Under the pieces are notes generated by a model. That model did not search any database and had not been told where the DNA came from. It saw only the letters and a program-made list of their open reading frames with translations. Positions 1-10,160 of a DNA stretch of 64,000 nt are shown here, in pieces. The stretch covers positions 183,734-247,733 of the forward strand of contig NZ_JAQMWP010000016.1 in assembly GCF_030403745.1 (NCBI RefSeq), in the 5' to 3' direction. A program made the translations under genes and the position numbers. Every line of letters starts with the position of its first letter. Position 1 is the first letter of the stretch. Source of the stretch: Streptomyces sp. S.PB5 (lineage in GTDB: Bacteria > Actinomycetota > Actinomycetes > Streptomycetales > Streptomycetaceae).

Positions 1-990
1 GTACCTGAGCGAGTCCATGATCAGCTGCAGGACGTGCGGGGAGCGCATGAGCAAGGTGTTCCCGGCACCTGTGGTGTCGGCGTAGTAGCGAGGATCCTGC
101 GTCAGTCGGTAGTACCGCGCGTTGTCGATGCCGCGGAGGGAGAGCGTGGGGCCCAGGTGATCGCCCTCGGCGGTGTGGTTGTAGACGACGTCGAGGATGA
201 CCTCGATGCCGGCCTTGTGCAACGCTTTCACTGCCGACTTGAACTCCAGCACCTGCTGGCCGCGGTCGCCCCAGGAAGCGTACGCGTTGTGCGGGGCGAA
301 GAAACCGATCGTGCTGTAGCCCCAGTACTCCCTCAAGCCTCTCTTCACCAGCCGGTGGTCGTCGACGAACTGGTGCACCGGCATCAGCTCCAGGGCGGTG
401 ATGCCCAGTTCCACCAGGTGTTCGATGATCGCCGGATGTGCGAGGGCGGCGTACGTGCCGCGCAGTTCCTCGGGCAGCCCCGGGTGCCGCATCGTCAAGC
501 CCTTCACGTGGGCCTCGTAGATCACCGTGTCGTGGTACTCCCTGCGCGGCCGCCGGTCATCTCCCCAGTCGAAGTACTCGTTGACCACGACCGCCGTCAT
601 CACATGCGGAGCCGAGTCGTGATCGTTCCGCCGGTAACGGGAGAACCCGGCCTGATGGCCGAACAGCGCCGGATGCCAGTCCAGCGAGCCGGAGACGGCC
701 TTGGCATAGGGATCGAGCAGCAGCTTCGCGGGGTTGCAGTACACCCCCCGGAAGGGATCCCACGGCCCGTGCACCCTGAATCCGTAGCGCTGTCCCGGCA
801 TCACGCCGGGCAGATACGCATGCCGCACGAACGCATCGCTCTCCCGCAGCTCCACCGCCGTCTCCGAGCCGTCGTCGTGCAGCAGACACAGCTCCACGCG
901 GTCCGCGGCCTCGGTGAACAACGCGAAGTTGGTGCCGGCGCCGTCATATGCGGCGCCCAGTGGATACGTCTCCCCCGGCCAGACCTGCAC
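1..990 (-). CDS. glgX: Glycogen debranching enzyme GlgX, 5' part (cut by the window edge)
   Basis: The reading frame runs off the left edge, so only about 330 N-terminal residues are visible. They show the CBM48-type N-terminal sandwich domain (start MQVWPGETYPLGAAYDGAGT) and then the glycoside hydrolase 13 barrel with conserved region I, DVVYNHTAEGDHLGPTLSLRG, seen here as DVVYNH. The family cleaves alpha-1,6 branches in glycogen and phosphorylase-limit dextrin in the cytoplasm. The GTG start at 990 follows a purine-rich GGGGAGGGGCGGGG tract at normal spacing. A shorter hypothetical ORF on the same strand in another frame is a GC shadow. The full enzyme should be about 700 residues, so the rest lies to the left. 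Confidence 0.93.
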   Translation of the reverse strand, partial: MQVWPGETYPLGAAYDGAGTNFALFTEAADRVELCLLHDDGSETAVELRESDAFVRHAYLPGVMPGQRYGFRVHGPWDPFRGVYCNPAKLLLDPYAKAVSGSLDWHPALFGHQAGFSRYRRNDHDSAPHVMTAVVVNEYFDWGDDRRPRREYHDTVIYEAHVKGLTMRHPGLPEELRGTYAALAHPAIIEHLVELGITALELMPVHQFVDDHRLVKRGLREYWGYSTIGFFAPHNAYASWGDRGQQVLEFKSAVKALHKAGIEVILDVVYNHTAEGDHLGPTLSLRGIDNARYYRLTQDPRYYADTTGAGNTLLMRSPHVLQLIMDSLRY

Positions 991-1251
991 GCCCCGCCCC
1001 TCCCCCGGACACACATGCCTTCCCCAGTAATGAGGCTAGGGCAGAAGAGGGCAGCGACATACAGACCGGTCGTCGTCTCGGATCATGAAGGCGGACAGCT
1101 GATCTGAGCGTCGGCAACTTCAGCCGGAAATGATGCGATATGGGTACCGCCAGGCGCTCCGCTCTCATATCGCGAGCCGATATCGGCGACTGTTGCCGTG
1201 TCGAGGGGGGATTCGGGGCATCGGCGGCTGATGCTCCAGGGAGCGTGTGCG

Positions 1252-2445
1252 ATGACGTCAGCAAGGGAACCAGCGGCGCGCGTACACGGGCCGTCGGCGA
1301 GAAGACGGCGGCCCTGTGGCAGCGGTCGGCGCCGGTCCGTACGGGCTGTCCGCCATCGCGCATCTACGGGCACGCGGACTCGAGGTGCACGCCTTCGGGA
1401 AGCTGATGGAAGCGTGGAGCGACCGCATGCCCGCCGGGATGCTGCTCAAGTCGACGCCCGACGCCTCGGACCTGTCCGCTCCCGACCCCGGCGCCATGCT
1501 CGCCGACCTCTCCCGAGCGGAGGGCTTGGCCTGGCACGACGAGCGGCGTCAGATCCCCGTGGAGACCTTCATCCGCTACGGACGATGGTTCCGGGAGCAG
1601 GTAGCGGGCGAGGTCGACCCGACTGTGGTGCAGCGCGTCTCGCGCGCCGGCGACGGCTTCGAGATCACCTCCTCGGACGGCCGACGCACGCGAGCGCGGG
1701 CCGTCGTGGTGGCCGCCGGGCTGAGCGCCTTCGCACATGTGCCCGCCGAGCTGCGCGCTGCCGCCCCCCGGGTTACGGCGCCGACCGCCTCGTTTCGCAC
1801 GCCGGTCACCATCGCGAGCTCACCCGCTTCACCGGTCGGCGAGCAGTGGTGATCGGCGCGGGCCAGTCCGCGTTCGAGAGCGCAGCGCTGCTGCACGAGG
1901 CCGGCGCTGACGCGAGGCCCATGGGACCGTCTGACAAGCCCGCATCCCCACAGGGCCCCGGATAGCCTCACTCCGTGGTCACCCGTGGCGCCGCCGCAGA
2001 GCCCCATCTGCCCCGCCCTGTACGGTTGTTGCTGCTCAACCGGCTGCTGGGACCCTCCTGCTCCTGGCGGCTGCGAGACCGTGTCGACGGAGTCCTGCCA
2101 GAGCTGCCCGGCCGCCACCTGGCCGGGGGCGGACGCCCATACCGGTGGCGTGCGACTCACTGTGCACGGTCCGCGCGGCACCGAACGCCTCGACGCCGAC
2201 CACGTACTGGCCACCACCGGTTGCCGTGTCGACCTCGACGGCTACGCGTTCCTCGAGACCCCGCCCTGCACAGGGCGCTCCCCCGCGTCCCGGACAGCCG
2301 TGCCCCGCGGCTGACCACTGGCTTCGAATCGAGCGTGCCCGGCCTGTATGCACCCACCTTCGGTCCCATGCCACGGTCCGTCGCCGGTACGGGCTTCGCC
2401 TCCGGCCGCCTCACCGACACCATCACGTCCCGCGCGGCCGCCTGA
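1252..2445 (+). pseudogene. FAD/NAD(P)-binding oxidoreductase, multiply frameshifted
   Basis: Homology to a flavin-dependent monooxygenase/oxidoreductase runs through three frames. An FAD-binding Rossmann motif (AAVGAGPYGLSAIAHL) near 1320 is followed, after a frame change near 1790, by the NAD(P)-binding motif AVVIGAGQSAFESAALLHE. The track then changes frame again at about 1965-2300 (VLATTGCRVDLDGYAFL) and ends with GLYAPTFGPMPRSVAGTGF, the typical C-terminal block of this family. A plausible ATG lies at 1252, but the frame is already lost before the first GxGxxG. At least three indels make a functional protein very unlikely. It stands alone between glgX and the MMPL gene, which points the other way. 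Confidence 0.8.
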
Positions 2446-2614
2446 AGCCAAGGTGAATCACGCAGCCAGTGAGGTCTTCCCAGCGATGATCACTCTCGGA
2501 ATCCGTTGAGCGTCTGAAGCGCATCGACGCCGACAGTGGCGAACGCAAGCGGTTCTCCTCATCGGAGCACGACGACACATGTCTGGGCGAGCCTGGGAGC
2601 ACCCGTCCTCCCGC

Positions 2615-4888
2615 TCAGGGGCCGCTCCGTTGTTCCCTCGACGAGAGCTCTCGGGACTCCACCACCCCGGACTGCGCAGTGGCCGCCCGGCCATCAGGCG
2701 CCGACGCGCGGCCGGCGCCCCGAGCAGCGGCAGGGCCGGCCAGGAAGGACAGCATGCGTGGCAGGTACCAGGCCCGCTCGCCGAGGAGCGAGAGCACCGA
2801 CGGCAGCAGCACGCCCCGCACGATCGTCGCGTCGAGCAGGATGGCGACCCCGAGCCCGACGCCCATCTGTTTGAAGTCCTGCAGCGACAGGGTGCCCAGC
2901 ACACCGAAGACGCCGACCATGATGATCGCCGCGCTGGTCACCACGCCCGCCGTGCTGCGGATGCCGTGGGACACCGCTTCCCGGGTCGGTGCGCCGGCGT
3001 CGTGTGCCTCGCGTATCCGCGACACCACGAACACGTGGTAGTCCATGGACAGCCCGAACAGGATGACGAAGGCGAACAGCGGCAGCCACGATTCGATGGC
3101 GCCGACGCCGTGGGTGCCGAACAGCGCTGCGCCCCAGCCGTGCTGGAAGACCGCGACCATCACGCCGAAGGCGGCGGCCACCGACAGCAGGTTCAGCAGG
3201 ACCGAGACCGCGGCGATGGCCAGCGACCGGAAGGACAGCAGCATCACCAGGAAGGCCGCGATCATGACGAACGCGAACACCGGGACGACGCTGCTGCGCA
3301 GTTTGTCGTTGAAGTCCATGGAGAAAGCGAGGTCGCCGGTGACGTACGAGCGCACGCCGGGGACCGTGTCCAAGGTGGCGGGGATCACCTCGGAGCGAAG
3401 TTCCCGCACCGCCCGCATCGAGGTGCTGTCCGAACCGTTGCCTGCCAGCGGCACGCTGATCTCGACCACGTTCTGCGTCGCGTGCGTGGTGACCTGTACG
3501 GGCCGGTTGACCAGCCCCGTGTCCAGCGCGGCGGCGGTGAAGTCGGTCAGTGCCCGGCGCACCTGCGGCGCCTGCACGTCGTCGGCCTGCACCACGACAT
3601 CAGCCGGGCTGGCACCGCCGGGGAACGCCTCGCTGATGTGATGGTAGGTCTGGATGAGGGGTGTGTCCGCCGGCAACTGCTTGTCCAGGCTCAGCTTCTC
3701 CGTGTGGATGCCCAGCACAGGCGCCGCCAACAGCAGCAGAAACGCTCCGGCGGCCAGCGCGGAGACCGCCGGGCGGGCGAGCACCCGGCTCAGCACCGCG
3801 CCCCACACTCGGCTGCCGCCCTGCGGACGGCGCAGCCGCCCCAGGCCCGGGATCCTGCCCAGCTCCACCCGGTCACCGAGCAGCGACAGCAACGCGGGCA
3901 GCACGGTCACCGAACCCGCCATGGCGACCAGGACCACCAGGATGGTGCCCACCGCGAAGCCGTCGAACAGCAGCATCCCGGACAGGAACATGCCGGACAT
4001 GGCGACCACGACCGTGAGGCCGGACACCAGCACCGAACGTCCGGAGGTCGCCGCGGCGATACGCAGCGAGGCAGCCGGGTCATGCCCCTTCGCCCGCTCT
4101 TCACGCTCCCTGCGCAGGTAGAACAGGCAGTAGTCCACTCCGACGGCCAGCCCCAGCAGCAGCACGACCGAGCTGGTCGCGTCGTCGACATGCATGCCAT
4201 GGCTGATCAGCGCGAGTATGCCGTTGGCGGCGAGGAAGGCCGTCATGGCCAGGACGACCGGCAGCACCGCCGCGAGCAGTGCGCCGAAGGCGGCCAGCAG
4301 GATACCCAGCGCCAGCGGGATCGCCGTCAGCTCGGCGCGGTGGAAGTCCTTGAGGATGGTGTCCTCGAACCACTTGGCGCCGCTCGCATGGCCGTACTGC
4401 TCCACCCGCAGCTCAGGGTGGTCGTCCTTGACCTTGTCCACCGCGTCGAGCACCGGCTGCACACGCTCCTGGGCGTCATCGGCCTTGCCGGTCATGTTGA
4501 ACTGCACCAGGGCGCTGTGCCTGTCGTCGGAGACCAGCCCCTGCACCGCATACGGATCCTTCAGATCCGTCACCTCTCCGGTGGCCTCGATCCCGGACAC
4601 CAGCTCCCCCACCGCGGCCCGGAAGCCGGCCGCGGTGGCGAGGTCGGTGTCGCTCTGCACCAGCACCATCTCGCCCGCAGGCGGCGTCAGTCCCTCGCGT
4701 TCCAGGATCTGCCAGGCCCGGGCCGAGTCGCCCGCCGCGTACTCCTGATCGGTCATCTGCTCCTGGCCCACGGACCCGCCGATCATCATGGCGGCCACCA
4801 CCATGAGCAGCCAGCCCGCAACGGCGATCACACGGTGCCGGGCGCTCCAACCACCCAACCGCGCGGCGAGATTGTCCCCTCCGGACAT
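2615..4888 (-). CDS. MMPL/RND-family membrane transporter
   Basis: A 757-residue protein with the twelve-helix, internally duplicated MMPL architecture: one helix, a large external loop, five helices, then the same again. Both halves keep the Asp-Tyr pair of proton-coupled RND pumps (GLAVGVDYCLFYLRRE in the first, LSMDYHVFVVSRIREA in the second). Family members export lipids, polyketides or drugs across the cytoplasmic membrane. I chose ATG at 4888 (MSGGDNLAARLGG) because GGGGAG lies upstream at good spacing and the first membrane helix follows directly. The open frame extends further upstream but that part is composition-driven. No tailoring or fatty-acid gene lies beside it, so the substrate is unknown. 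Confidence 0.92.
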   Translation of the reverse strand: MSGGDNLAARLGGWSARHRVIAVAGWLLMVVAAMMIGGSVGQEQMTDQEYAAGDSARAWQILEREGLTPPAGEMVLVQSDTDLATAAGFRAAVGELVSGIEATGEVTDLKDPYAVQGLVSDDRHSALVQFNMTGKADDAQERVQPVLDAVDKVKDDHPELRVEQYGHASGAKWFEDTILKDFHRAELTAIPLALGILLAAFGALLAAVLPVVLAMTAFLAANGILALISHGMHVDDATSSVVLLLGLAVGVDYCLFYLRREREERAKGHDPAASLRIAAATSGRSVLVSGLTVVVAMSGMFLSGMLLFDGFAVGTILVVLVAMAGSVTVLPALLSLLGDRVELGRIPGLGRLRRPQGGSRVWGAVLSRVLARPAVSALAAGAFLLLLAAPVLGIHTEKLSLDKQLPADTPLIQTYHHISEAFPGGASPADVVVQADDVQAPQVRRALTDFTAAALDTGLVNRPVQVTTHATQNVVEISVPLAGNGSDSTSMRAVRELRSEVIPATLDTVPGVRSYVTGDLAFSMDFNDKLRSSVVPVFAFVMIAAFLVMLLSFRSLAIAAVSVLLNLLSVAAAFGVMVAVFQHGWGAALFGTHGVGAIESWLPLFAFVILFGLSMDYHVFVVSRIREAHDAGAPTREAVSHGIRSTAGVVTSAAIIMVGVFGVLGTLSLQDFKQMGVGLGVAILLDATIVRGVLLPSVLSLLGERAWYLPRMLSFLAGPAAARGAGRASAPDGRAATAQSGVVESRELSSREQRSGP

Positions 4889-5370
4889 GAAGCGCTCCCC
4901 GGTGAGATCCCTGTGCCGCGCTGCCACGCACCGCAAGTGCGCGGCAGCGCAGTCCCGGTCACCCCTACCGTCCGGCGGCAGGCGCCCCCGCGCAGCGGGC
5001 CGTTGGTCCCACGGTCCGGGCCGGTCGGCGACTGTCCGCCGGCTCGGGCTGCCGCCAGCCGGAAACTGACGGCCTATGGCGCGTGATGGACACCCGCCGC
5101 CCCGGTGTCGGGCGGCGGCATGCAGAAGCCCTCGCGTCAACTCGCATACCAGATGGCAGGCGTAGGCGGACTTCCGCGAGACCGCGACAGCCTCGCCACC
5201 CGCGGCGCGGCAATGCCGTCCGCGAACATCTCGGCGGCCCTGAACCGGTACCTGCCCTCGCTCAGCCCGCACCGCGCGGTCAAGCCACCCCATCCGGATA
5301 CCGCATACCTGCGGGATACCGCCACCCACAGCCCGCACCTCGCCTCGTGACGTTGCCGGCCAGGTCACGG

Positions 5371-5763
5371 ATGTGGTGTGCGTGGGGTTCGGGGCAGCAC
5401 ATCGCGCTCGGGGACCGCCTCGTCTCAACGCCTGACGGCGGCACCTGGTTCGAGGTCGCGGCCCTGGAGCCGGAGGGCTTCCTGGGGCTGAGGACCTCAC
5501 TCGGTCTACGGGGCCGCTCCTACGACGCCGCCTCGGCCAGGCCCCGGTACTACAGCGACTCGCTCTGGGGATTCCTGCTCACCGAGCACGTCTCCGGCCG
5601 CACCCGTCTCGTCGTCAGCGGCTACGCCGCGGCACGTCCTGTTCTTGCCGTGCCCCTCGGCAACCTTGTCGTGTGGGAACCCGCCCACTGGCTCATGCAG
5701 ACCCGGCAGTTCCGCCAGCTGAAGCGGCGGGTCGAGCAAGGCGCCACAGCGGCGCCGGGATGA
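5371..5763 (+). pseudogene. SRPBCC-like hypothetical protein, probably N-terminally truncated
   Basis: From ATG 5371 about 130 residues can be read. They contain HIALGDRLVSTPDGGTWFEV and the C-terminal block LVSGYAAARPVLAVPLGNLVV..EPAHWLMQTRQFRQLKRR. That ending is familiar from actinobacterial polyketide-cyclase/SRPBCC-like hypothetical proteins of about 190-210 residues, in which a 60-80 residue N-terminal part precedes this block. That part is not recognisable upstream here, and no good ribosome binding site is seen. I infer a truncated remnant, but a short functional protein is possible. No partner gene is evident. Confidence 0.5.
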
Positions 5764-5935
5764 GGACTGTTCGGCCCCTGATACCGGGCGCTGCAGCACA
5801 GGACACAGCGCAGCGCCGTCCAGCGCGGTCCATGACCCGGCGGTACTCATGCCGACGGCGCTGCGAGGCTGCGGAACTGCACGACGCGGCTGCCCGGCAT
5901 CGGACGAGGTCATGACGTCGGTGCTGCAGAAGGGG

Positions 5936-6442
5936 CTATGCCGGTGTGCAGTGGTACGCCTCGATCAGCGTCCAGGGACCGCCGTGCACGGACATCTCGT
6001 TCCGCCACAGCACTTCGCGTGGGTCCGCGACGTCCCACTCCATGCGGAGCCGTACCGCCGGATCGTCGATGCTCTCGAAGATCAGCCGGTCACCGTCGAT
6101 GTGCCCCCGCATGACGCCACAACGGCCGTAGTTGTCCGCGTGCGTGGCCCGGTAGTCACCGGATGCCGGGTCCCAGCCGACGACCCAGTGCAGCTGCCAG
6201 GTCAGCACGAAGGTGCCGTCGAGCAGGAACTGGTCCTGCTCGTAGCTGCCGACGATCCAGCGGCCGTCCTGGATGGTCTCGTGCGTGCCCTTGCCCCGAG
6301 CGGTCATGGCGGGCGTTCCGGGGCCCATGCCGCCTGCCTCGATGACGCCGGTCCAGGTGATGTCCCGGCAGAAACGGGTCAGCGCCGCCACTTCGGATCC
6401 GGTGGTGATCGGCTTGGGGATGGTGTCGAGTGCAGCAAGCAT
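5936..6442 (-). CDS. DUF1579-family protein
   Basis: A 168-residue soluble protein. It matches the DUF1579 pattern: an early GxW region, the central WQLHWVVGWDPASGDYRATH stretch where a lipocalin-like barrel is expected, and a hydrophilic C-terminus. The family is described only as a putative ligand-binding beta-barrel and has no assigned reaction. ATG at 6442 is preceded by GAGGGGACAC, a good ribosome binding site. It is monocistronic and lies tail to tail with the SRPBCC fragment. The call rests on general similarity, not on a catalytic motif. Confidence 0.75.
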   Translation of the reverse strand: MLAALDTIPKPITTGSEVAALTRFCRDITWTGVIEAGGMGPGTPAMTARGKGTHETIQDGRWIVGSYEQDQFLLDGTFVLTWQLHWVVGWDPASGDYRATHADNYGRCGVMRGHIDGDRLIFESIDDPAVRLRMEWDVADPREVLWRNEMSVHGGPWTLIEAYHCTPA

Positions 6443-6792
6443 GGTCGTGTCCCCTCAGCATTGGACGAGTGGCAACCGGCCGGGGCGCCGCTCCCTCCGG
6501 ACCCCGCGCCCATTCCCGTCGCACCATCAGCCAACGCCGTGACCGGGCCCTGCGCATGAGCCGACCGGCCCGGGCCGAGGGCTGAGCGGCCCATGCCTCG
6601 GGCCATCGTTCTGACCCGGTTCACCTGTGGGCAGGCAATCTTCCTTGAGGAAGACAGTGCAGGTGTGTCGGCCGGCACCAATGGGCCGCAAAGCTCTCAC
6701 CTCAGTCCGGTTGGCACTGGGCAGACCGGTCAGCAGGGCGTCATGGTGAGGCGCACACAGCGCAGAGGTGGGACCCGAGTGGGGTGATGGCC

Positions 6793-8019
6793 ATGGCCAC
6801 GACCGACGCTGAAGACACGCGCCCCCCTCCTGACGTACCGCCCGCCGCGGACAACACAATGCAGCGGCGCGGATTCCTGCGCGCCACCGGTGCGGGAGCC
6901 CTCACGGTCGCGGTGGTCGGCACCGGGGCACTGTCGTACCGGGCGTACGACAACCGGATCCTCGGCGCGGATGCCGGTGACGCGTTCGACGCCTGGCGGC
7001 ACTGGCGGGAGGATTCCGGGGCGCGCGGCGCGGTGGCGGCGGCCGTGCTCGCGGCCAGCCCGCACAACACTCAGCCGTGGCTGTTCCACATCGACGGCGA
7101 CCGCATCGACGTGCTCGCCGACACCGCACGGCGTATGGGCAGCGTCGATCCCTACTCCCGCGAGCTGCACATCGGACTCGGGTGCGCACTGGAGAACCTG
7201 GTCCTGGCCGCACGGGCACGGGGCTTCGCCCCCGGGGTGACATTGCGCCCCGACGTCGGTCGGCCCGATCTCGTGGCACGCGTGATCCTGCCGGCCGGCC
7301 GCCGGCACGCCTCGGAGCTGTACGAGGCGATCGGCAGCCGGCACACCAACCGCGGCCCTTACCGGGACAAGCCCGTGGCGGCCGGGACACTGACCGAGCT
7401 GGCGGAGCTGGCCGATGAGCCACCGGCTTCCCTCGCCTGGGTCACCGCCCGCGACGACCGGGACTCGCTGGGCCGGCTGATGGTGGAGGCCGCCCGGGCC
7501 ATCACCTCGGACGAGGAGCAGTCCCGCGACAACTTCGCCTGGTTCCGCGCGGGCGCCGACGACATCGCCGCCCACAAGGACGGACTGACCCTCGACGGCC
7601 AGGGCCTGTCCCCACTGTTCAGCTCCGTCGCCAAGCTCCTGCCGGCCGCCTCCCGCACCCGCGGCGACACCTTCTGGGTGGAGCAGACCCGCAAGGTCCA
7701 CACCGCCACTGCGGCGGCCTACGGCTTCGTCCTCGTCGCCGACCCGCACGATACGGCCCAGCAGCTGATCGGCGGCCGGCTGCTGCAGCGCATCCACCTC
7801 GCCGTCACCGCCCGCGGTCTGGTCCTGCAGCACATGAACCAGATCAGCGAGCGCATCGACCGTGACCAGAGCCTGGGCCGGTCGTCGGCGTTCACCCCGC
7901 AGCTCGCCGCACTGGCCGGCCACCCGGACCGCCAGGTCCTTGCCACCTTCCGCCTGGGCCACCCGGTGCGCACCGGCCGGCGCTCTCCCCGCAGACCGGT
8001 GAAGGAGGTGCTGCAGTGA
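6793..8019 (+). CDS. Tat-exported Acg-like nitroreductase-family protein
   Basis: A 408-residue protein beginning with a twin-arginine signal (RRGFLRATGAGALTVAVVG). It continues into an Acg/nitroreductase fold. SPHNTQPWLFHIDGD and SRHTNRGPYRDKPV are the usual FMN-region blocks, and GFVLVADPHDTAQQ lies in the second half. Mycobacterial Acg proteins are duplicated nitroreductase-fold proteins thought to bind or sequester flavin. Export by Tat would fit delivery of a pre-folded cofactor-bearing protein. ATG 6793 is preferred because GTGGGG lies eight bases upstream, although GTG 6784 and ATG 6787 are also in frame. The stop overlaps the start of the next gene (GTGA), so translation is probably coupled. 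Confidence 0.85.
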   Translation: MATTDAEDTRPPPDVPPAADNTMQRRGFLRATGAGALTVAVVGTGALSYRAYDNRILGADAGDAFDAWRHWREDSGARGAVAAAVLAASPHNTQPWLFHIDGDRIDVLADTARRMGSVDPYSRELHIGLGCALENLVLAARARGFAPGVTLRPDVGRPDLVARVILPAGRRHASELYEAIGSRHTNRGPYRDKPVAAGTLTELAELADEPPASLAWVTARDDRDSLGRLMVEAARAITSDEEQSRDNFAWFRAGADDIAAHKDGLTLDGQGLSPLFSSVAKLLPAASRTRGDTFWVEQTRKVHTATAAAYGFVLVADPHDTAQQLIGGRLLQRIHLAVTARGLVLQHMNQISERIDRDQSLGRSSAFTPQLAALAGHPDRQVLATFRLGHPVRTGRRSPRRPVKEVLQ

Positions 8020-8693
8020 CACGCGACCGGACCGCCGCACTCACCGGCATCACGGCAGGCACCCTCGGCATCCTGGCCGGACTGATCACCACCGTGTGGG
8101 GAGCTGAACTGGGTAGCTGGGCGGGCGACAAACAGGACCCCGTCCCGCTCGGCCTGCTCACCATCGTGCTCGCGGCCACCGCGCTCGCGGTGAGCACAGG
8201 CCAGCTCCAGGCGCGCCCCGCACTGCCACCGGGCCGCCGAGCAGCCGTGGCAGCCGGGCAACTTCTCCCCGGGCTCATCGGCTTCACCACCGTCGGACCG
8301 CTGTGGTGGATCCCGGGCACCGCGCTGGTTCTGGCCGGCGCGACCACCGTCTCCCCGGCACCACGAGCAACCGCGCGGGCGGTACGGGACCGCTGGCCCG
8401 CCGTGCTGACCAGCATGCTCGGAGTCTTCCTGGTCCTGAGCGCCGCCGGCGGCGGCATCCGGTGGCTGGCCCTGGGGACAGTCAGCGGTGCCCTCGTCGC
8501 CGTCGCACCCTGGATACGCACCAGCCGACGCCCGCTCGCCCCCGTCCTGCTGGTTGTGGGCGCGCTCCCCTTCGCCGCACTCACCTGGTGGACGCTGGTC
8601 ACCCCGCTCACCGCCGCACTGGCGTTGATCGCCGGCACGGTGGCTCTGCACGGGCACGCAGGCTCATTCCCCTCGGGCCGGCCCAGGGAATGA
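8016..8693 (+). CDS. Polytopic membrane protein coupled to the nitroreductase gene
   Basis: A 225-residue protein, almost all of it hydrophobic, with about six or seven predicted membrane helices and short loops (for example LTGITAGTLGILAGLITTVW, then GLLTIVLAATALAVSTG). GTG 8016 overlaps the TGA of the upstream gene, so the two form a coupled operon. I recognise no catalytic motif or named family. By position it may be a membrane anchor or redox partner for the exported nitroreductase-like protein, but that is inference from gene order alone. Confidence 0.75.
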   Translation: MTRDRTAALTGITAGTLGILAGLITTVWGAELGSWAGDKQDPVPLGLLTIVLAATALAVSTGQLQARPALPPGRRAAVAAGQLLPGLIGFTTVGPLWWIPGTALVLAGATTVSPAPRATARAVRDRWPAVLTSMLGVFLVLSAAGGGIRWLALGTVSGALVAVAPWIRTSRRPLAPVLLVVGALPFAALTWWTLVTPLTAALALIAGTVALHGHAGSFPSGRPRE

Positions 8694-9152
8694 CGTAGTC
8701 CCAACTGAAGGACCGGGCACCCCGCCCGAAAGCAAGGTGGATTCACGTCACCGGGACTGCGCCGACGCCGACCATGCGCTGATGGGCGTGGTCGTGTGCG
8801 GCCGGGCTCTCGCCGCCGGAGGAACCGGCGACGACGTGGAACTCGTGGACCCGGTCGAGCGCGAAGAGCACCGGAAGCACGAGTTGCATCCTTCCTCCGC
8901 CACGAATTCTGCCGGTGTTTCTGCCGGTGTTTCTGCCTGGAGAGCGCGGCGGGGCGCTGCTTGGCTTCTCGGTACGAGCGGGAACCCGGGCTCCGCCGAA
9001 GCCGCCCGGTTGCGCTCGGGTCAAGTCGCCGTCCGCATGCCGAACCCCCGGTCCTGCCGGGGCGTGGGCCACCGCCGTCCGGGAGGCCGTGGTCGTTGGC
9101 CTGTTCCCGTCTGATGCAGCCCCGGAGTCACTTCCCTTGAGGGGAGAGAGAG
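8694..9152. other. Intergenic stretch with a short tandem repeat
   Basis: No convincing gene was found. The only structure seen is 2.6 copies of the 12-mer TTCTGCCGGTGT at 8907-8937. A purine-rich GAGGGGAGAGAG tract at the right end serves the AraC gene that follows. Short open frames on both strands show no family resemblance. Confidence 0.5.
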
Positions 9153-10160
9153 TTGAGCTTGGTGTTGACGACGGCCTCGGTGCTGGACCGGGACAAGGTG
9201 GCCTACTGGAACGACGCGGTGAGCAGGACGCTGGTACCGATGACCGTGGTCCCACGCGGCGACGGTCCGTTCCACGGCCGGATCACGACCAACCGCATCG
9301 GCTTTCTGCAGGTCTCCACGGTGGAGGCCGACCCGAATCGGATCAGCCGCACTCCGGCACTCATCGCCTGCTCGTCCGCGACGCCGGTGGCGATCACTGT
9401 CCAGATATCCGGTACGGCCACCTGCGTCCAGGACGGCCGCCGCGCCGACGTGACCGAGGGCGACCTTGTGGTCTACGACACGAGCCGGCCGTACTCCTTC
9501 GACTATCCGCAGCGATTCGCCACGCATGTCTTCCAACTGCCCCGCCGCATGCTGGGTGTGCCGGACATCAGCCTCCAGCAGGTCACGGGCAACGCCATCG
9601 GTACGGAGGACGGTCTCGGCGCGGTGCTGTTGCCGTTCCTGGCCGCCCTGGCATCATCGGCGGACGCCTACTCGCCGGCCGTCGCGGACCGGCTGGCCTG
9701 CAATGTGGCCGACTTGTTCGCCACCCTGATCACCGAGCGAGCCCACCTGGGCACCGCGGGACCGGACACCACCCGAAGCCATCTGCTGCTGCAAGTCCGC
9801 GACCACATCGACCGGAACCTGGGCGACCCGGCCCTGTCGCCGGAGAGCATCGCCAGGGCGCACCGGATCTCCGTCCGGTACGTGCACCGGCTCTTCGAGG
9901 GCGAGGGGACCACCGTCGGTCGGCTCATCCAGCAGCGGCGCCTGCAGGAGTGCTGCCGGGAGCTGGCCCCCCGCAGCAGAACGGCGCCCACCGTGTCGGC
10001 TGTCGCCCAGCGGTGGGGCTTCGTCAACCCTGCCCACTTCAGCCGGGCCTTCCGCGCCGCTTATGGCATCTCCCCACGCGAGTGGCGCAGCTTGCGCATG
10101 GGTCAAGACGACGGCGGGAGCTTGCCAGCGACCACCGCCGGTACACGCAGTGCCGGCTGA
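9153..10160 (+). CDS. AraC-family transcriptional regulator
   Basis: A 335-residue regulator. Residues about 10-190 form an AraC-binding-like cupin domain (AraC_binding_2 type), and about 220-320 form the double helix-turn-helix (SPESIARAHRISVRYVHRLF, then AVAQRWGFVNPAHFSRAFRA). The closing block YGISPREWR is the family signature. It starts with TTG at 9153 behind GGGGAGAGAG. A paralogue of the same layout lies on the opposite strand at 13572-14612. The damaged esterase gene directly downstream may once have been co-transcribed or regulated. The effector is unknown. Confidence 0.9.
   Translation: MSLVLTTASVLDRDKVAYWNDAVSRTLVPMTVVPRGDGPFHGRITTNRIGFLQVSTVEADPNRISRTPALIACSSATPVAITVQISGTATCVQDGRRADVTEGDLVVYDTSRPYSFDYPQRFATHVFQLPRRMLGVPDISLQQVTGNAIGTEDGLGAVLLPFLAALASSADAYSPAVADRLACNVADLFATLITERAHLGTAGPDTTRSHLLLQVRDHIDRNLGDPALSPESIARAHRISVRYVHRLFEGEGTTVGRLIQQRRLQECCRELAPRSRTAPTVSAVAQRWGFVNPAHFSRAFRAAYGISPREWRSLRMGQDDGGSLPATTAGTRSAG

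Noticed and set aside
1198..1965. Rightward 255-codon open frame treated as a separate gene
   Set aside because: Only its last part carries homology (NAD(P) motif), which continues the broken oxidoreductase from another frame.
2579..5086. Very long rightward open frame (835 codons) opposite the MMPL gene
   Set aside because: It is the antisense shadow of a GC-rich gene. The protein is Gln/Arg/His-rich with no domain, and the opposite strand encodes a clear MMPL transporter.
8907..8937. Tandem 12-mer TTCTGCCGGTGT considered as a CRISPR or iteron
   Set aside because: Only 2.6 adjacent copies without spacers, no cas genes and no replication gene nearby.
8743..9255. Leftward open frame across the 8.7-9.2 kb gap
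   Set aside because: Low-complexity protein without domain or start signal that overlaps the well-supported AraC gene.
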